Shown here one piece after another: positions 12,226 through 22,764 of a stretch of 64,000 bases of DNA. Below the pieces are notes generated by a model that was not told the DNA's origin, ran no database searches, and saw nothing but the letters and a program-made list of their open reading frames with translations. Origin of the DNA: Linepithema humile. Its lineage: Eukaryota; Arthropoda; Insecta; Hymenoptera; Formicidae. Location: positions 21,097,918 through 21,161,917 of the forward strand of contig NC_090130.1 of assembly GCF_040581485.1 (NCBI RefSeq), given 5' to 3'. The position numbers and the translations under genes were made by a program. Within the stretch, counting starts at the first letter, position 1. Each line of letters opens with the position of its first letter.

Positions 12226-12747
12226 AACAATTGTAAATGCAATCTGTTATCTTGCAACCGCACTTTCACGAGATTTGGAACAATGAAATACGATATATAT
12301 GTCACTGTCAGTTATCAGTCGTAGGCTAATCTCTTCTTTCCTTCGTTATTTTTGCCCGAGTTTGCTGTCCTAAATAAATATTTCAGGCAGCTTTTCTCTC
12401 TCTCGCCCTCACACCTTGTCAACGTAAAAATTGAGATAGCTGCGCTGATATTGACAGAGTAATTTCATATGTGTGTTCGAGGAGAAAAAAAAAAAATATG
12501 TGGCTTAAAAGATCATGTGTGCTTCTTTCACAACTGTCGTTAATACCAGTCGTCTTTTTCAACCATTGAAATTCATATAACGTTCTTGTGCAGATCCGAT
12601 ATTTATGAGATCAAGTATTCGCTCGCGAGAAAATTAAATATTGAATAAAAGATTTCCTTTGCGCTCAGTTTGCCGCTACCTTTCCATCATGCCTCCTCCT
12701 TTCTTTGTCTCTCGTCTGTCCGACAGATATCATGTAATATACGGATG
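12226..12747. other. Non-coding stretch, nothing distinctive seen
   Basis: AT-rich, with an A-run near 12485-12497 and a short CT tract near 12394-12404. No coding content. Confidence 0.5.
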
Positions 12748-12926
12748 GATACGAAGCGACGGGAAAATGATAGGAAGTGACATAAGAGTAGTACGAACTG
12801 GCATGCCAGTGACGCGAAGTGACGTGGCAGTGATACGAAACGACCTAACGTGTAACGCGAAATGAGATGGCACGGAGTGACATAGGAGCGATACGAAATG
12901 ATATGAAGCGAAGCGAAGTGATATGC
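12748..12926 (+). repeat. Degenerate ~10-bp minisatellite
   Basis: About 15 loosely repeated units of 10-11 bases match a consensus close to GAYRYGAARY: GATACGAAGC, GACGGGAAAA, GACGCGAAGT, GATACGAAAC, GATACGAAAT, GATATGAAGC, GAAGCGAAGT. Units differ from one another at several positions, so the array is old. A palindromic interruption (ACTGGCATGCCAGT) sits inside it. Confidence 0.7.
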
Positions 12927-13929
12927 GAATTGCTCATCTCGTTTGCTGTCCCACGGTACTGCTTAATTGCTTCTCTCTGATTCGTTCTATCCGCTATGCA
13001 AATGATTAATTTCAGTTCTTCTTTTATTCGCAAATAGCGAGAAGCCAATATATTCTTTTTTTTTGCAATTCGTAATTTTCTCTAATTAAATACGAATGAT
13101 CTATTTATACACGCGATCGCGATTAGCATCTCTATAAAATGTGTTTCAATGAAGCTTCAATTATTTGAAGCGTAGAGTTACGTTTAAAAAAAATGTTATA
13201 GATTTTTAAAAACTTTGTTACTTTTTACATTTATTTCTTTTAAGAGATAATTATTAATCACAATGTCAAATCTGTATATATAGAAAATTCTTGATAATCT
13301 CTTAAATCCCGCAATTCTCTTAAAGTTTTATGTACAAAATCTTAATGTGCGCTGTATGATTGTAAAGCGAACACGGAACTGATAACAAAATATATGCCAT
13401 TTAAAAAACAGGTGCTTTCATAATAAAGTCGTTGCAAAGCCGCCTGGTGTGACGGATAAGCAATCGCGCACGTTTCGTAGAAAGTTTCAGGAAGACATGC
13501 GCGAAGCGTAATTGTTCGCAGCCAGTAATTAATGGTACCTAAGTCGATTAGATAAAGTTGTAATGAATATCATAAATATACTGAGCTATTTTAGTACGGC
13601 CCGCACGATTTGCGTTATCGAGCTTTCTACTCGTAACTCAAACAGACAGGAGAAATAAATTTCCACTGACAATTAACAATGTTACACATCAAATCGCACA
13701 ACAATTGCTTTCTTGTGATTTAAAAATAATTTTTCTTCTAAAATTACACAGTTACCGTTTGAATTGCACTGTTAAAACGTGTATAATTGTAAAAATATTA
13801 TATCGCTCTTTTTGTCAGCGAGCTTCAATTTAAATTACAAATACAATGTATGAAAGAGGATTTAGTGTGGGTTTTAAAATGTTAAAAATAAGAGCAAGTA
13901 GAATAGATGAAGTATTTGACTGCTGAAGA

Positions 13930-13970
13930 GCCACAGAGAGAACAGAATATCTTCGATTCTCATCTGTGGC
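13930..13970. other. Imperfect hairpin with 13-bp stem
   Basis: GCCACAGAGAGAA pairs with TTCTC-A-TCTGTGGC, with one bulged A and a 14-base loop. The stem is shorter than a normal animal microRNA precursor (about 22 bp or more), so I do not call it a microRNA. Confidence 0.5.
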
Positions 13971-14844
13971 GACTGAGAAGATAGTATTACAGAGCCTCGC
14001 GTCGGACTATAAATGGTTATGAACAGCGGATTATGTCACCACAATGCGTTTTCTTTTTTACTGTGAGCAGAGCCCTTTGTCAATCTGTATTATGAATTTT
14101 TGTTTACGAAAAAAGAGCATATTACATTTTTATTTTTAGAGAGAATTCATAAAAATCACCAGTTTTTTTTTTTTAGGAGAAATGAGAGAAAGGCTCTTTA
14201 GATGTGAAACGTAGATAAAAAATGTTATGCGGAACGCTATAAATTTCCGCATCTACTTCCATAACACAGTTTGTAAATTGAGAAATTGAGAAATATTTTT
14301 TTATAGCATTTCAGAAGAGGATATTTCCGAAGAGGATATTTCAAGTCGCGCTAAATTATGCATTTATATTTTGTAATATTGAAGACATAAATTCGTTGGT
14401 CGATATTTCTGTCGTTACATCAATGGAAAAAAACTGATCGTTGACCAAATTCTTGAATATTTAAGCAGCATTTATTGCACACGACAATCTGGACGTTTAA
14501 AGGTGTCGGGAACGTGGAAGAAAATGACGCGTGCAAGTTGCAGGCCAAACGGCACATAGATAGCTGCTATTCCGCGGCGCTCTTCTGAAATGATCCTCAT
14601 AAGCTCGGCGTATAAAATAACTCCATTTTCGCACTGGCATTGCGCAGCTCAACACCTGGAGCGGAAGTCACGACGTAAACGTGGCATCGCCGTAAGTAGA
14701 AAAATGCGGAGGCGACGTTCCGTTTATGGAAATGCGTCTGGCTTATCTCATATCCGCTAGACAAACTGAAAGTGCAACGTGTTCCTTCTCATCATCCAAC
14801 ACCCTAGCGTATTACGAATCTATCTACTTTATCTAAGCGACTTT

Positions 14845-14873
14845 AATTATTATTATTATTATTATTGTTATTA
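14845..14873 (+). repeat. (ATT)n microsatellite
   Basis: About eight ATT units with one G substitution near the 3' end. Confidence 0.9.
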
Positions 14874-15234
14874 CTATCGATTATTTATTTCTGTTGGAAA
14901 TTGATCGCAGAATTTTCTTAAAAGTTTGGAAAATTGTTGAATTCTCTCATTCTGAAAAAAAAAAAAAACAAAACAACTGCTTTCGAATGCCGGAATTAAT
15001 ATAAAACAAAGGTCGTCGCTCAAACGAGAGTTTAATTTTCAACTCGCATGTCCGAACGGTACCTCAATTTCGCGAGCAGCCGGAAGTGTTAACAAATCGA
15101 ATTCAGTAGTCGACAAAAGCCTGACATAATCACACGGCACGTCAAGCCCATTAACGAGAGCTCTACAACGAGAAAAATTTAAAAAAATATGCTCGCGGTG
15201 TCCCGTCATACCGCTTCGCCCGGCATAATGATTA

Positions 15235-15845
15235 ACGGAGAGGATACGTAAAGAATTGAACAGAGAATAAAAAAAGTCCACGGAAAAGATACAAAGATAA
15301 GCGGAGTCATATTGGAGACAACATGTTACCAAAGAGTACAAGAAGAAGCCGGGATAACAGAGAAAAAGTGAAGAGCGTGGCGAAACGCGGTGGCGGGAAA
15401 AAGGATTACAATAGCAAAAGGCGAGTACGCTAAGCGAGGTAAACACTTGTCGAAGAAAAGAACAAGACGTAGCGTAACGGGAGCCGCATAGGGGAGGAGG
15501 AACGGACCCAAGTTTAATGCAGTTAAAACAGAAGGCAAAAAGAAAATGAAAGTTCAGTATCTCGAGAAATCTCTAAGTGAGCGAGCTCGGTGAGGAAGAC
15601 GGAGGATCGCGAGACGAAAAGTACAAGCGGGATGACAAAAGGACGGAAACGGCGCGGCTTAACCGAGTTAGAGCGACGAGGAGGAAGGTGGAGAAGAGTG
15701 TAAGGAGGACAGGCTCAGCCGGCAGCTGACGAGAGACGGAGAGAGAAGAAGAAGCGCAAGAAGGAAAGAAGCGGACGGAGAAACAGAGCGAGAGAGGGAG
15801 TGGGAGTGAGACGGAGCGAGAAAGAGGAGATAGATTCGCCTGTTC
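15235..15845 (-). other. Long purine-biased tract; possible minus-strand 5' leader
   Basis: For about 600 bases the plus strand is strongly enriched in A and G, with GAGA, AAGAAG and GGAGG motifs, and the minus strand is correspondingly CT-rich. Minus-strand open frames (15039-15446, 15326-15538, 15573-15884) exist because the complement of a purine-rich strand has few stops. Their products are leucine/serine/phenylalanine-rich with no domain. CT-rich 5' leaders are common in insects, and TGTCAG-type initiator sequence occurs just beyond the right edge at about 15897-15904. Transcription is inference. Confidence 0.35.
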
Positions 15846-18800
15846 CGCCGCCTGTCCCGCCTGTCCGTGCGCTGTCGGCGGCATGCTTCATGTCGAGCTG
15901 ACAGCTCGTATCTACATTCTGCTCGCGAGAATCTTTATAAGCGTTCGTGGGCGACTGACGAGCTCGATGACTGGCGGGCGTGACGCCTGGTGCCTGGCCT
16001 GACTCCGCTTGACTGCCTTCCTTCGTACCTCGTTACGACGTGCCACGGCGTGGCGATGCGAAGGCGAAGGGAATGAGGACTTACGATGCTTAGCCATCGG
16101 CGCGGGGCACTGCGCTTCGATCCGACGCGACGTCATGAATTTCCGTTGGCGTTCACGACGTCCCTACCTCGCGTTAGCGGCCGATCTATCCATTACTTCA
16201 TTTTCGAATTACGCCTATCGAGCTGAGAATTGCGATTGCAGTAGATTCATTACACCTGGTTTGCGCGAACAATCCATCACGAATGCTGCACAGACTAAAA
16301 ATAATTTTTATGTACGGAGAAAAATGTATTTTTAAATGTTCAAAAAATTAAAGTTATCAAGCTGCAGATTACGCGATGGAACGCGTAACGTAAGCCATTT
16401 CTATTTCTGTTCGTTACAGTTTAATTCGCTGCCTTCCGCGTTCAACGCTGCTTTCCAACGTTTATGTATTTTTTGTAGTTAAAAAACTGGTTATTTTGTA
16501 TATTTGAATGATCGGGTATCAGAGTCGGTTGGAAACAAGAATTTCGGAATTTTATTATTTATATATATATATACGTATATATTTTTTTTTTTATTTCGCT
16601 GCGCGATGTATGTGTATGTGAACTTTATCGTATAACGATCCTGTTTAATACCGTCGGACACGTAGCTACATAAAACTTCAAAATAAATGATGCAATTGTA
16701 TCCGCGTGCAATGTTTTTCATCGAGTGTGAGCCTGCGTTCCTGTTGAGCTGTTAAACGAACCGTAAATTCGATGCCGCCTCGTGACACCACGATATTGTG
16801 ATTTTTAAAGTAAATAGAGGTTTCGGCAGAGCTGAAACTTATTTATGAACCATTCTGACGTTAGAGAGCGTGACACCACTTCCGTTTTCTACGGACTTGC
16901 GTGTAAAGTTGCTGCAGCAGACATATATTATGTTAAAACGGACCGTGTTTTGCTGGTGTATTCTCGGCGCTTGGTTTACATTTCAAGCGCCGCGCCGTCC
17001 CTGATGAGTCGCGCTGTGCGTCGAAATCTTCTTCGAAATAGCACCGTCGTCAAGTAGATTAATTATTCGTTATGGCTCGGAAAGACACTCAATAATTTAC
17101 GTTTAATTATCTCGAATGTACTCGCGATTAAATTGGCGTGGATACTTTTCAACTGTGTTGCAAAACAGCTTTATTGCGCGCAGATGCGCGCAACAATTAT
17201 GCCGTTCTAACTCAACGACATTCTCTATGACTCGAAATCGTATCAATCATGCGGCGACTCGTGCAAAACGTGGGATTCGAAACCTGTTTCGTTTCAACTC
17301 TCTCGGGGAACTGATGCATTTATATTCCGCGCAGCATCTTTGAACTATTAAGAGAAGCCAAAAACCAGTCTCAGACCTAGATGCATTATTCCGTTAAGTG
17401 GTTGTCACAAATTCGACCTTAATTGTGGGAATGATAAATGGCGCGCCTGCGTCCGGCGTGTTTTGTGTCTCCTCGGACGTCAGCGACATTGCACAGCGTT
17501 CCTCGTAGCTGCCAGCGAGCATTCCATATTTAAGGACTGAGAAAGAGACTTAATTAGGGGACGTGAGAGAGTGTCGGCATTGCGCGCCTTTGATTTTATA
17601 ACGTGTCCATTAGCCGAGTCACCTCTTTGCCATTTGTCTTTTAATGCATGTCATGACAAGAATCGCAAGATATATCGTTCTATGTAATTTTTCCTACATT
17701 CGCTAAGAGATATAAAGTTCCACGAAGACAAAGTGCAGATGGCATGATTGAAAATGATTTTGGCAGGAATAACAGTGTACGCGTTCTTGGCATTTGCAAT
17801 TAGATACTATAATCATATTGTTCTAAATTCATTGTCACCATGTGTGATATATTAGTCGGGAACACCTCTTTAAATGTTATTTATTGTGGAAAGTTTAAAA
17901 GGTTATATTTAATGTCGATTAAAATCACTATTTTGATAACAATTTATGATAAACACAATTTTTATGAAAAAATATATTCCCCGAAAATTTGTCTGTAATT
18001 TCGGTGAAAGATAAATATGAAGAACGTTCCTCTATGTATTTACAAATTTTGCCGTTGCTGCGAAATCAGTTAGATCCACACGTTCTATTGACTTAAACAT
18101 TTTTGCGCAGCGGAAGCGAACCGCGTCTAGGGTGTGCTCGAAATTAAGTTGAGAAAACGCGCTTAAGTGCACGATAGACACGCGAGAGAGATCAAAGAGG
18201 CCGCATGAGTGACGGAAACCAGCTGGCGGACGATGTTCTCGAGCACCCAGATTTATCCGTCCGTCTTCTTTCTTTCCGTTGCTGCTCAAAATATTGTCCT
18301 GCTCCTCTTTCTCATTCTTTCGCTCGCTCCTTTTTCTATTTGACAACGTCGGAGACGTGTTCTCAGCTCTTATTTAGAAACTTAATGATGTGCCTCGTGT
18401 CGATTATCGACACACATTTTTCTAACGACTGTGTAGTTGATTTATGTATTTTTTTCGCAATTTCATCCTCGCTCACTCTGTCAAAAATCCAAAACCAAAC
18501 GATAGACTCCCAACGGAGATACAAATTGTGCGAATTCTATTGGATTGGATGGAAAAAGGCCGCTGCCAGCGGGACAACACTGTAGAAAGCAATGGCATTG
18601 ATTGGATCGTTTCTACACCTTCAGAAAAGAATTTTCGAAGGTCAAAATTGTCGGTCCCTTGAGACTAATCTTCCAGCGACATTGTTCGATTGTGGTAGCA
18701 CGTGTAGAGTCGGTGCGTCTTTAAAGACGCCCGAAAAAGCTGGTCGAAGAAAATGTGGGGCCTTCATCGGAGGCTGTTTCGCATTTGGATGACATGGAAT

Positions 18801-18961
18801 GACAAAAGATCGTTATTTATGATTTTTATTCTCAAGGTCGAGTACTAATTTGAGATACTGCAGCGAAGGATATAGTACCATACAACATGAAACCAAAATA
18901 AATATTTTTCTTTAACAAAAGAGAAGAAAACATCGTTTCAGATCATTATCATTAAGATGGA
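15846..18961. other. Non-coding stretch, no gene confirmed
   Basis: Mixed composition. Frames at 15912-16335, 16845-17057 and 17116-17343 are ordinary. The stretch 18205-18792 has protein-like local composition in two frames and is discussed as a finding. A TA/T tract at 16559-16592 is annotated separately. Confidence 0.5.
16559..16592 (+). repeat. (AT)n plus T-run
   Basis: Alternating AT interrupted by ACG, followed by about 11 T residues. Confidence 0.9.
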
Positions 18962-19185
18962 TACAAAAAACGGAACAAATTTAATGACTTGTAACTGTAA
19001 AATTTTTACAGTACATTTCCGGAAAGGTCCGGAAAATGTATTGTAAAACGAAAGTTCGAAAGTGTATTTATTGAGGCGAGACGTTTTATTTCCAGGTGTC
19101 GTAATAAATTTTTATAATTCGTATAATAAATCCTCTTTGCGTCAAGATTTTCATAGAATTTTGGAAATACAGTTTTTTTTTTAAA
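18962..19185 (+). repeat. Diverged tandem duplication, copy 1
   Basis: It begins with a GGAACAAATTTAATGACTTG block followed by a CTGTAAAA block. After the hairpin it carries GTTCGAAAGTGTATTTA, then TTTATTTCC, then ATAATAAATCCTCTT. All four blocks recur in order in the next copy, offset by 225-234 bases. Confidence 0.7.
19004..19048 (+). other. Strong hairpin inside tandem copy 1
   Basis: TTTTACA-G-TACATTTCCGGA folds on TCCGGAAAATGTA-T-TGTAAAA with a 4-base AAGG loop. This gives about 19 paired bases, one mismatch and one bulge. Copy 2 of the duplication has a weaker inverted repeat at the equivalent place (TTTCAAT / ATTGAAA). Confidence 0.65.
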
Positions 19186-19380
19186 CAAACAAACGCGAAA
19201 CGAATTTGATGACTTGTAGCTGTGAAAACATTTACGGTGAATTTCAATGAAATATTAAGATGATGCGATATTGAAATCGAGGAGAGTGTTCGAAAGTGTA
19301 TTTTTAAGACAAGATGTGGGAACTGTTTATTTCCGAGCGACGCGTATCGCATAATAAGTTCTCTTCATTCGGACGCTGCG
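19186..19380 (+). repeat. Diverged tandem duplication, copy 2
   Basis: It matches copy 1 through CGAAACGAATTTGATGACTT, GTAGCTGTGAAAAC, GTTCGAAAGTGTATTTTTAAG, TTTATTTCC and CATAATAAGTTCTCTTC, in order. The similarity is clear but well diverged. Confidence 0.7.
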
Positions 19381-21243
19381 TTATAGCACGGACGTAGCCT
19401 ACGCCATTGGCACCGTGGACATCGCACGAAGTGCGTGTATGGACGGTTGTTTAGGATTACAACACACAGAGATAACCACCAGCATGCGATACATAATGCA
19501 GCAGGCATTGTGAGCCATACCGCGCCCTCCTGCATACAATACGTTCTACCGATGCATTCTATTGTTGTCTTTCGAAATAAACTCAGTCAGCCACCACCTC
19601 CCCGGGGCTCTATATTATCTCCATACGCATAATACATATTGCATTCACGACTCTCGTTTAGCTTGCCACTTTACCTTGGCGTATTTGACAGAGCGATCTT
19701 TGAGACGACTGTGTTAACTTTACGCAGACACATCATTCTCATCTTATTGTTATTAAAATTACGCCAACAATGTGCCCGAGACACGTGACTAAGCATGAGC
19801 GCGACGTTTTAAAATGTTTTCTAGAAGCTATCCGCGGCTTATACATGTATCGCGTGTACAATACTTGAGATAAGAGTTAAATAAAGATATTCAATAAGCT
19901 GCAAGTCTTTTCTCGATTATGGGCCGAACATGGGCCACTTAACGCGACCTACAATTCGTCGGCGAGAAGTCGGAGTGGAAGTTCATTCATAATTTTATAT
20001 TTCATATATTATTCGTGAACCAGAAGGTATATATATATTCTATATATAAGAGTATTTGCTACGTAACAGTTGCAAATAGAATTCTCATTGGAATTCTGTC
20101 GCGAGAGTGAAACGTCGTTCAAAGTGGGATTTACATTCTCAGCATTCCGGGGACACGATAAACAATCTTTTTGTCACAAAATTACGGGAGCTATCACTCG
20201 GGATGTTACAAAGCTTGTGTACATCAATTTCGGATGCTGGGCTCATAATGGCGTACAACGCCTTTTGGTGTAAACCATCAGCTTACACCGTCGATTATCC
20301 TTTTGCCAAACTCCGTTCCTCCAGTAAAGGTGCACGTCGACGGGATACACAGAGGCAAGCGTTTCTCTTTTGTGGTGATCGAACAAGAGCGGTCTTGCGG
20401 ATGGCGTTCGTCAAGGCTTCTCTCCGTCGGATAACTGGTACGGCGTCTCTCACCTGACAGGTTAAAGGAGGAGTTGGGGTGGTATAAGCCATATAGCGGA
20501 GGGAAGTGACAGGCGGTGTATAATATTCGGAACTAGGCTCTAGGGTATAGACCCCGGGTTCGTCGTGGCAGCTAAGTACCCCTTGGGGAGACGTAATCCG
20601 GGATAAGCCACGATTTGTTTGCTTGTCGTTAGCATCACTGGCGTTTGCTAATCACCGGACATTGTTCGGTAATGGATCTTCAACGATCTCGCCCGTCTGA
20701 TTGACGGCCCGATTCCTCGAAACTTCTCAACCTCCGCCCTCGCCTATCGGTCGACGCGAGTCTTTTCACGGCTTAACTGATTCCGTTGACGCTTTTCGAT
20801 GAAGCGAAATGATGCAGCGTCGTAGAGTCACGTGAAAAGAACGGTGTACGTGAAGCGAACAATTGATCCATGATACATCTTGATTTTTTTCCCTCGGATA
20901 TTTCACTTCGACTGAGCGCTCTCGGATTTTCACGACTCCCTTCTATTACATTTTTAGCACATATTAATAAGTAAGCTGACGTGTCGTTGAAAATGTATCG
21001 TTTTTTTTTTTGTTTCGACTAACACAGATACTTTTTTATTTGTAATCTTTCTCTTGTGCGAGGCAAATTGCGATGCGGGGAGTATCGGAAATCAAACGGC
21101 AAACTGGTTCAAGAGCCAATTAACTCTTTTCCCTCGTTTCTTTTTATCAAAAAATGTATTTTAGATTTTATCTGATATCATTAGCTAGATTAAACTTCAA
21201 ATAAACCGTCTGGTTTTGCGAAGTTCTTTTAAAGAAATCTCTG
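19381..21243. other. Non-coding stretch, no gene recognised
   Basis: It holds a short TA tract near 20030-20048 and a GC-richer segment at about 20290-20780 with small self-complementary elements (for example CCCCTTGGGG near 20580). A T11 run lies near 21001. No coding frame is recognisable. Confidence 0.5.
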
Positions 21244-21304
21244 ATTGAGAGAGACAGAGAAAGGGAAGGGAGAGAGGGAGAGAGAGAGAGAAAGAGAGAA
21301 GGAA
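21244..21304 (+). repeat. (GA)n-rich tract
   Basis: Imperfect GA/GGGA repeats run for about 60 bases. GAGA is also the binding motif of insect GAGA-type factors, but a microsatellite is sufficient explanation. Confidence 0.85.
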
Positions 21305-21654
21305 CAGCTTTTAGTCATCAATAAAATTTAAGATCGCCATAAAAGTGCGCGCGGATCTTGAGTCAACCTGACGGCTTTAAGCACAGCGGCGGATGATACC
21401 ATCATGGTACGCTCCGGGCCCGATATTACGTCCGATAAAGTCGACGGAGCAAAGCGTACGAGCCGGCTGTCACGCAACGTCGTATTCACGTCGCCATGCA
21501 GGACGTTTCGTGCGAACTGGAACGAGCGGTTGCCGCGGCGTGATATTGCTGGGACGTCGTTTTCCAGCTCGTCGGCCCGGCTCACACGACATATCGGCAT
21601 AAGTATTTCAGCCCGCGGCGCGCCGCGTCCCTAGCTAAGCCTTACAATTTACGA
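21305..21654. other. Non-coding stretch, nothing distinctive seen
   Basis: CpG-containing sequence with overlapping short frames on both strands and no recognisable product. Confidence 0.45.
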
Positions 21655-22620
21655 AAGCGAGGAGAAGCGCGCGCGCGGAAGTGCACATTCCGTTTTTATC
21701 CGGCGCGGACACGAAACGAGAACGAGCCGAGAACGGTAACGGACCGAGACGAGCGGGGCGTCCGCGAGCGCGTCCGCGAGTTTAGAATATACGGGGGGGG
21801 GGGGAAGGTGTTTTGCCGCGCGTACGCGCGGTTTGTCGCAGGTCGTGCAAAGGAGTCGTCCGGATCGGTCGATCGCGAGATTCGCGACGCACCGACAAGG
21901 TGTCTTCGGTGGCGCGGCGGGTTCGACGCGCGGACACAGCCGCTACACGACGCGACGGTGTACGCGCGGCCCGCCCGCCGTCTCTCTCTTTCTGCCGGAC
22001 CGCGCGGCATTATTTATCACGACCGCCGCAGGCGCGCAGGCGGCAACTTTGTGCCGGCACGGCCGCTCGCAGCCAGAATCGCGATACAGCCGGCCAGATA
22101 TCATTTTATTATACCTGCGGAGTGAGTGCGGAGGGTAGTTTATCAGCAGCCGAGTGAGCCGCGCGTCTCTCTCACTCACTCTCTCTCTCTCTCTTCTTCT
22201 TTCATCCGCTCGATTCGCCGCTCCTTCGTTCCACCTCTCTCCCTTCCTCTTCCTCGACCTCTTCGTCTCTCTCTCTCTTCTCTTCTCGGTTACTGCTCGT
22301 CTCGTTTTACCGAGCCCGGCCGCGCCACGCCGCGCCGGGGAATAATATAGTGCTGGCGGGTTCTAACGGCGGTAATGTATGGCCGACATTCCGGGCAAAA
22401 GGGGGGCAAACCAGCCCAGAGGACGCCAAGGGTGAACAGGCCGAGCCACTCTGTCACGCAGTTTTCACTGAGCGTCTCTTCTGCTTCCTCTACCGCCTCC
22501 TCCTCCTTTTCTCCTCCGTGTCGAGAGATTACCGCCTCCGATAATTACGACGTTTGCACCCACCGGGGCCGATTTGTCTTCCAGGTTCGCGGAGGGGCCC
22601 GCGATTCGATGTCGAGCGTC
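21655..22620 (+). promoter_or_regulatory. Candidate promoter and 5' leader (CpG-dense, CT-tract)
   Basis: Very CpG-dense sequence contains a G12 run at 21793-21804 and a 16-bp palindrome CCGCGCGTACGCGCGG at 21816-21831. It then passes TATCAGCAG (initiator-like, about 22141) into a long CT-rich tract (22162-22300), as in many insect 5' leaders. The first ATGs after the tract are at 22375 and 22379. The 22375 frame opens MYGRHSGQKGGKPAQ and stays open to 22686 with a serine-rich middle. The 22379 frame reads MADIPGKRGANQPRGRQG and stops, with a fair donor-like GTGAAC just before the stop. I recognise neither peptide. A chance CpG-rich region is a real alternative. Confidence 0.3.
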
Positions 22621-22743
22621 ACGCTCGCAAACGTTCACGGCTGTTGCTCGCCGCCCTTTTGGCATCCAATGCAACCGCGATTATGAGAACAAAGCGTGAA
22701 TGTGCACGTTTCTATCGCGCTCCCATCGATCGGAAAACATCTG
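22621..22743. other. Short non-coding stretch
   Basis: Transition from CpG-dense DNA to a long T-run. Confidence 0.4.
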
Positions 22744-22764
22744 TTTTTTTTTTTTTTTTTTTTT
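22744..22764 (+). repeat. Poly-T tract
   Basis: Twenty-one consecutive T residues. Confidence 0.95.

Larger units (their letters stand above)
12927..15035. other. AT-rich non-coding stretch
   Basis: The longest gene-free AT-rich stretch in the left third of the window. It includes a 15-bp tandem doublet (GAAGAGGATATTTCC twice, 14313-14342), an A13 run near 14957-14969, and a hairpin annotated separately. No frame above about 60 codons was seen. Confidence 0.6.

Noticed and set aside
20520..20620. Possible structured RNA or element end with CCCCTTGGGG and GGGTTCG
   Set aside because: The GGGTTCG motif lacks an A box at tRNA distance, and the self-complementary words are too short to support a named RNA.
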